From Candidatus Elarobacter sp. (GTDB lineage: Bacteria > Vulcanimicrobiota > Vulcanimicrobiia > Vulcanimicrobiales > Vulcanimicrobiaceae): 7,731 bases of DNA. The stretch is from the NCBI GenBank assembly GCA_030150085.1, contig JASLGJ010000536.1, positions 1-7,731 on the forward strand, read 5' to 3'. Positions 4,785 through 7,731 of the stretch are shown here, piece after piece (the stretch's first letter is position 1; the number at the start of each line of letters is the position of its first letter). The position numbers were made by a program, and so were the translations under genes. The notes beneath the pieces were generated by a model. It was not told the DNA's origin, searched no databases, and saw nothing but the letters and a program-made list of their open reading frames with translations.

Positions 4785-6404
4785 ATGACGGGCTCGGAAC
4801 GGCAGGCACCGGTGGCGGACGTCCGCCACCGGATGCTGGTGGAGTGGAACGACACCCCCGCGGACTACCCGCGGGAGCGCTGCATCCACCAGCTGTTCGA
4901 AGCGCAGGCGCGCCGAGCTCCCGATGCGATCGCCCTCGTCTACGGTGACCGCCGGCTGACCTACCGCGAGCTCGACGAACGGGCGAACGAGCTGGCCCGC
5001 TACCTGCAAGGTCTGGGCGTGGGCCCCGACGTGCTGGTCGGGATCTGCATGCACCGCTCGCTCGAGCTGATCGTCGGCATCCTGGGAACCCTGAAAGCCG
5101 GGGGCGCGTACGTGCCCCTGGATCCCACCTATCCCAAGAAGCGCCTGGCCGCGATGTTCGAGGACGTCGAGATCCCGGTGCTGCTGACCCAGGAGCGCGT
5201 GCTGGCCGGCTTGCCCGAGCACCGCGCCACGGTGGTGTGCCTGGACCGCGACCGCGAGGCGATCGCCGCCGCCCCGGCCCCCGCCAGCCCGCCGCCCCCG
5301 GTGACGGTGCGCAACCTGTGCTACGTCATCTTCACCTCCGGCTCGACCGGCAAGCCCAAAGCCGCCGCCGTGTACCACGGCGGGTGGACGAACCTGATGC
5401 ACTGGTTCGTGACCGAGTTCGGCGTCAACCCCGCCGACCGCACGCTGGTCGTCAGCTCCTTCAGCTTCGACATCACGCAGCGCAGCATCGTCATGCCGCT
5501 GATCGCGGGCGCGCAGCTGCACCTCGCGGCGTCCGATTTCTACAACCCGCAGCTGGTCATGCAGACGATCGAGCAGCAGGGCATCACGCTGATGAACTGC
5601 TCGCCCAGCATGTTCTACCTGCTGATCGAGAACCCGAACGAGACGACCTACGCCCGCCTGAGCTCGCTGCGCCACCTGTTCCTGGGCGGCGAGGCCATCT
5701 CGGCCACCCGCCTGCGCGACTGGGCCGAGTCGGGCGCCTGCCGGACCGAGGTCGTCAACGTCTACGGCGCGGCCGAGGCGACCGACGTCTCGACCTTCTA
5801 CCGCCTGCACGACTACGCGCGCTACGCCGCGACCTCGGTCCCGATCGGCAAGCCGATCTTCAACTCGCAGGTCTACATCCTCGACGACGACCTGACCCCG
5901 GTGGGGTTCGGCGAGTCGGGCGAGATCTGCATCGCCGGCGACGGGGTGGGCGCGGGCTACATCAACGACGCCGCGCTGACGGCCCAGAAGTTCGTCCGCA
6001 ACCCGTTCGGCGACGACCCCGGCGCGCTGCTCTACCGCACCGGCGACGTGGCGCGCTTCCTGCCCGACTGGGACCTGGAGTTCGTCGGGCGGGTCGACCA
6101 CCAGGTGAAGCTGCGCGGCTACCGGATCGACCTGGGCGACATCGAGAGCGCGCTGCGCCAGAGCCCGGTCATTCGCGAAGCGGTCGTGCTGCCGCGCCAG
6201 GACGCGGCCGGCGACCAGCGCCTGGTGGCCTACGTCTCGCTCAAGGAAGAGAAGACGCCGCAGGAGCTCAACGTGCACCTGCGCTCGTTCCTCAAGGACC
6301 GCCTGCCCAAGTACATGCTGCCCAACGACTACGTCACGCTCGAAGCGATGCCGCTCAGCCCCAACGGCAAGATCGACCGCAACGCGCTCAAGGCCCTCGC
6401 CTAG
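4785..6404 (+). CDS. Free-standing NRPS adenylation domain (amino acid-activating enzyme)
   Basis: 539-residue enzyme expected to form an aminoacyl-AMP and load the amino acid onto the carrier protein. All core motifs are present: A1 LTYREL (58-63), A2 LKAGGAYVPLD (103-113), A3 TSGSTGKPK (184-192), A4 FSFDI (226-230), A5 NVYGAAEAT (325-333), A6 GEICIAGDGVGAGY (379-392), A7 YRTGD (417-421), A8 beginning GRVDHQVKLRG (435) and A10 NGKIDR (527-532) with catalytic Lys529. There is no condensation, thiolation or thioesterase domain. Aligned to GrsA-A, the specificity positions are Asp229, Ile230, Arg233, Asn271, Phe299, Gly301, Val326, Asp334, Val335 and Lys529. This code matches no substrate I know and differs from the threonine code DFWNIGMVHK. 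The A5 block has Ala-Ala for the usual Pro-Thr. Residues 14-41 look like the linker that normally follows a condensation domain (WNDT at 21-24). Confidence 0.93.
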   Translation: MTGSERQAPVADVRHRMLVEWNDTPADYPRERCIHQLFEAQARRAPDAIALVYGDRRLTYRELDERANELARYLQGLGVGPDVLVGICMHRSLELIVGILGTLKAGGAYVPLDPTYPKKRLAAMFEDVEIPVLLTQERVLAGLPEHRATVVCLDRDREAIAAAPAPASPPPPVTVRNLCYVIFTSGSTGKPKAAAVYHGGWTNLMHWFVTEFGVNPADRTLVVSSFSFDITQRSIVMPLIAGAQLHLAASDFYNPQLVMQTIEQQGITLMNCSPSMFYLLIENPNETTYARLSSLRHLFLGGEAISATRLRDWAESGACRTEVVNVYGAAEATDVSTFYRLHDYARYAATSVPIGKPIFNSQVYILDDDLTPVGFGESGEICIAGDGVGAGYINDAALTAQKFVRNPFGDDPGALLYRTGDVARFLPDWDLEFVGRVDHQVKLRGYRIDLGDIESALRQSPVIREAVVLPRQDAAGDQRLVAYVSLKEEKTPQELNVHLRSFLKDRLPKYMLPNDYVTLEAMPLSPNGKIDRNALKALA

Positions 6405-6411
6405 CGGCGGC

Positions 6412-6426
6412 TCGGCCGCAGGCCGA
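6412..6426 (+). terminator. Small hairpin between the convergent genes
   Basis: TCGGCC and GGCCGA pair around a GCA loop, 7 nt after the adenylation gene's stop. It is symmetric and could act on transcripts from both sides. It is short and without a T-run. Confidence 0.35.
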
Positions 6427-6433
6427 ACGCGAC

Positions 6434-6456
6434 GGGTTCAGCGGGACGCTGGACCC
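6434..6456 (+). terminator. Candidate terminator for the adenylation gene, overlapping the msrA 3' end
   Basis: Nine-base-pair stem (GGGTTCAGC with GCTGGACCC, one G-U pair) and a 5-base loop, 29 nt after the adenylation gene's stop. It covers the last codons of msrA on the other strand. No T-run follows. Confidence 0.4.
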
Positions 6457-7094
6457 ACCAGGGCGGGGAACTTCGCGCGCAGCGCGGCCAGCTTGGGCCG
6501 GTCGTTGATCAGGATGTAGGGGTCGTAGGGGTTGCGCGCCATGTAGTGCTGGTGGTGCGCCTCGGCCGGGTAGAACGCGCGCAGCGGCACGACCTGGGTC
6601 ACGATCGGCGCGCCGAAGGCGTGGGCGCTCGTCAGCGCAGCGATCTCGGCCCGCGCGGCGCGCTGCTGCGCCTCGTCGGCGTAGAACACCACCGAGCGGT
6701 ACTGCGGGCCCTCGTCGGGGCCTTGGCGGTTGAGGGTCGTCGGGTCGTGCGCGACGGTGAAGAACACCTCGAGCAGCTTCTCGTAGGAGACGCGGGCCGG
6801 GTCGTAGGTGATCTCGACCGACTCGGCGTGCCCGGTCGTGCCGGACGAGGTCAGGTCGTAGTGCGCGGTCGCGGCGCTGCCGCCCGAGTAGCCGGCGACG
6901 ACGTTCGTCACCCCCTCGACGTGCTCGAACACGCCCTCCATGCCCCAGAAGCAGCCCCCGGCCAGCACGGCCTTGGCCACGTGCGGCGCGGGCACCGTCC
7001 CCGCCGCCGCGGCGGGCAGCGCCGCGCTGCTCGCGCCCAGCGCCAGCGCGCACAGCGCGACCACGCTCCGAACCAGACCGACCGTTCGCGTCAT
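6438..7094 (-). CDS. msrA: Peptide-methionine (S)-S-oxide reductase MsrA, exported
   Basis: 218-residue enzyme that reduces methionine-S-sulfoxide in proteins or as free amino acid. The catalytic motif GGCFWGME has Cys48; the same motif's Glu, TTGHAESVEITYDP, the segment QGPDEGPQYRS and the C-terminal YPAEAHHQHY are all MsrA hallmarks. The N-terminus has a basic start, a hydrophobic stretch and an Ala-rich end (about residues 1-31), so the protein is probably exported to the periplasm or cell surface and repairs oxidised proteins there. Besides Cys48, the only cysteine is Cys15 in the signal peptide, so the mature enzyme has no resolving cysteine and must be reduced directly by a partner. The start is the second of two close ATGs: GGAGG is 7 nt before it but only 1 nt before the first (at 7100). 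It faces the halogenase set and is probably unrelated to it. Confidence 0.93.
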   Translation of the reverse strand: MTRTVGLVRSVVALCALALGASSAALPAAAAGTVPAPHVAKAVLAGGCFWGMEGVFEHVEGVTNVVAGYSGGSAATAHYDLTSSGTTGHAESVEITYDPARVSYEKLLEVFFTVAHDPTTLNRQGPDEGPQYRSVVFYADEAQQRAARAEIAALTSAHAFGAPIVTQVVPLRAFYPAEAHHQHYMARNPYDPYILINDRPKLAALRAKFPALVGPASR

Positions 7095-7101
7095 CCTCAT
7101 A

Positions 7102-7106
7102 CCTCC
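7102..7106 (-). promoter_or_regulatory. Ribosome binding site that sets the msrA start
   Basis: GGAGG on the minus strand is spaced 7 nt from the ATG at 7094 and only 1 nt from the upstream ATG at 7100, so the former is the better start. About 20 nt upstream, TAGACT (7130-7125) could be a -10 box; no matching -35 is clear. Confidence 0.6.
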
Positions 7107-7158
7107 ACTGTCAACGTCCCGGCCAGTCTAGCGGATGCGGGGGCCGCCGCGCTGCAAC

Positions 7159-7194
7159 GCGGCTTACGTTCCCGAGCGCCCGGGACGTGGCCGC
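7159..7194 (-). terminator. Hairpin after the DUF1028 gene
   Basis: On the minus strand, 13 nt after the stop codon, GCGGC/GCCGC and an inner ACGTCCCGG-type stem with one bulged base enclose a short loop. It separates this gene from msrA, which lies 113 bp further on. No T-run follows on the minus strand. Confidence 0.45.
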
Positions 7195-7207
7195 AGAAGC
7201 GGGAGCG

Positions 7208-7731
7208 TTAGCGCGAGGCCGCGTCCGCGCGCAAGTAGTCGAGCGTCTGGCGGTCGATGGCGCCGTCGCCGCGGACGCGGTTCTCCAGGTTCTCGACGTG
7301 CATGTAGGCCACCAGGGCGGCGCGGACGCGCTCGTCGTAGCCAACGGGGCTGCCACCCAGTGCCGCGTCGTCGCGTGCCGCATCGTTGAGTGCCGCGCGG
7401 CCGAGGGCGGCACGGTCCAGCGCGCCGACCCGGACCAGCGCGCGGACGATCTCGTCCCCCAGCGGGCCGTCGACGGGGAGCACGTCGTGCGGCTCGGGCG
7501 GAAAGAAGTACAGCGCGTGCAGGTCGAGGATGCGGCGCAGCTCGCCGATCGGGGCGGGGTGGTCGTCGACCCGCAGGTCGACGTAGCGGTCGTTGAAGGC
7601 GCCGTAGCCGCCGCCCGGCTTCTCGACGATCAGGGCCGCGCTCTGCTGGCCGCGCTTGTCGCCCCCGGCCTCCTGCGCCGCGGCCAGCGCAGCGACCAGG
7701 CGGTACGCGAGCGGCCGCGCGCGGGCCGCTC
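7208..7731 (-). CDS. DUF1028 (Ntn-hydrolase-like) protein with peptidoglycan-binding-like C-terminus, 3' part
   Basis: The last 173 codons of a gene whose start lies beyond the window. The visible N-terminal half contains [33 protein letters not shown] and [12 protein letters not shown], blocks I recognise as the conserved end of DUF1028 proteins, which have an N-terminal-nucleophile hydrolase-like fold and no firm function. The C-terminal part, from about '[16 protein letters not shown]' to '[11 protein letters not shown]...[10 protein letters not shown]', fits the small putative peptidoglycan-binding domain often fused to DUF1028. A Gly/Ala-Leu-rich stretch of five tandem pentads interrupts it (7352-7426). 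A GTG at 7483 is in frame, but the conserved sequence continues upstream of it, so it is not the start. The gene precedes msrA on the same strand. Confidence 0.82.
   Translation of the reverse strand, partial: AARARPLAYRLVAALAAAQEAGGDKRGQQSAALIVEKPGGGYGAFNDRYVDLRVDDHPAPIGELRRILDLHALYFFPPEPHDVLPVDGPLGDEIVRALVRVGALDRAALGRAALNDAARDDAALGGSPVGYDERVRAALVAYMHVENLENRVRGDGAIDRQTLDYLRADAASR
7352..7426 (-). repeat. Five tandem 15-bp units in the DUF1028 gene
   Basis: The units encode [20 protein letters not shown] and AALGG. On the plus strand three neighbouring 15-mers begin TGCCGC (7361, 7376, 7391), so the DNA itself is repeated, not only the protein. It forms an inserted loop before the '[11 protein letters not shown]' helix. 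Confidence 0.6.

Noticed and set aside
3810..6278. 822-codon open frame on the minus strand across the methyltransferase and adenylation genes.
   Set aside because: It is antisense to two genes with complete family motifs, and its Val/Arg/His/Asp-rich product is typical of shadow frames in high-GC DNA.
4785..6404. Assigning threonine as the substrate by analogy with SyrB1 and CytC1.
   Set aside because: Six of the ten pocket positions differ from the threonine code, so the analogy is not enough.
7208..7483. A separate 91-codon gene starting at GTG 7483.
   Set aside because: The frame stays open to the window edge and the conserved DUF1028 blocks lie upstream of that GTG, so it is the tail of a longer gene.

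Overview
The window is GC-rich bacterial DNA from a species I cannot name. Dense antisense open frames and G/C-ending codons fit a high-GC genome. The gene families present (OFA transporter, exported MsrA, DUF1028 with a peptidoglycan-binding tail) occur in several high-GC phyla, so I give no phylum. I see no rRNA, tRNA, CRISPR array, insertion sequence or phage gene.

Layout, left to right. Position 1-843 (+) is the 3' part of an OFA-type MFS transporter, closed by a strong 12-bp hairpin. Position 951-1835 (+) is a proline-iminopeptidase-like alpha/beta hydrolase. A 536-bp gene-free, structured leader follows (1836-2371). Next is a four-gene set on the + strand: a free-standing carrier protein (2372-2620), a SyrB2-type non-heme iron halogenase (2644-3624), a SAM-dependent methyltransferase (3819-4739) and a free-standing adenylation domain (4785-6404). 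On the - strand, converging on it, are an exported MsrA (6438-7094) and, upstream of that, the 3' part of a DUF1028/peptidoglycan-binding protein (7208 to beyond 7731).

The four-gene set is the main result. The 'phytanoyl-CoA dioxygenase-like' protein carries His-Gln-Ala where a hydroxylase would have His-x-Asp/Glu. It also keeps the distal His and two Arg residues in the spacing of SyrB2. This is the active site of an aliphatic halogenase that works on an aminoacyl group held on a carrier protein. The likely scheme is: the adenylation enzyme activates an amino acid and loads it on the carrier, the halogenase chlorinates an unactivated carbon, and the methyltransferase modifies the substrate or product. 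The arrangement resembles the dissociated CytC1/CytC2/CytC3 (A / carrier / halogenase) system, with a methyltransferase added.

The specificity residues of the adenylation domain read D-I-R-N-F-G-V-D-V-K, which is not the threonine code of SyrB1-type partners, so the substrate may be new. No condensation domain, dedicated thioesterase or phosphopantetheinyl transferase is visible. Release could involve the upstream hydrolase or a gene outside the window.
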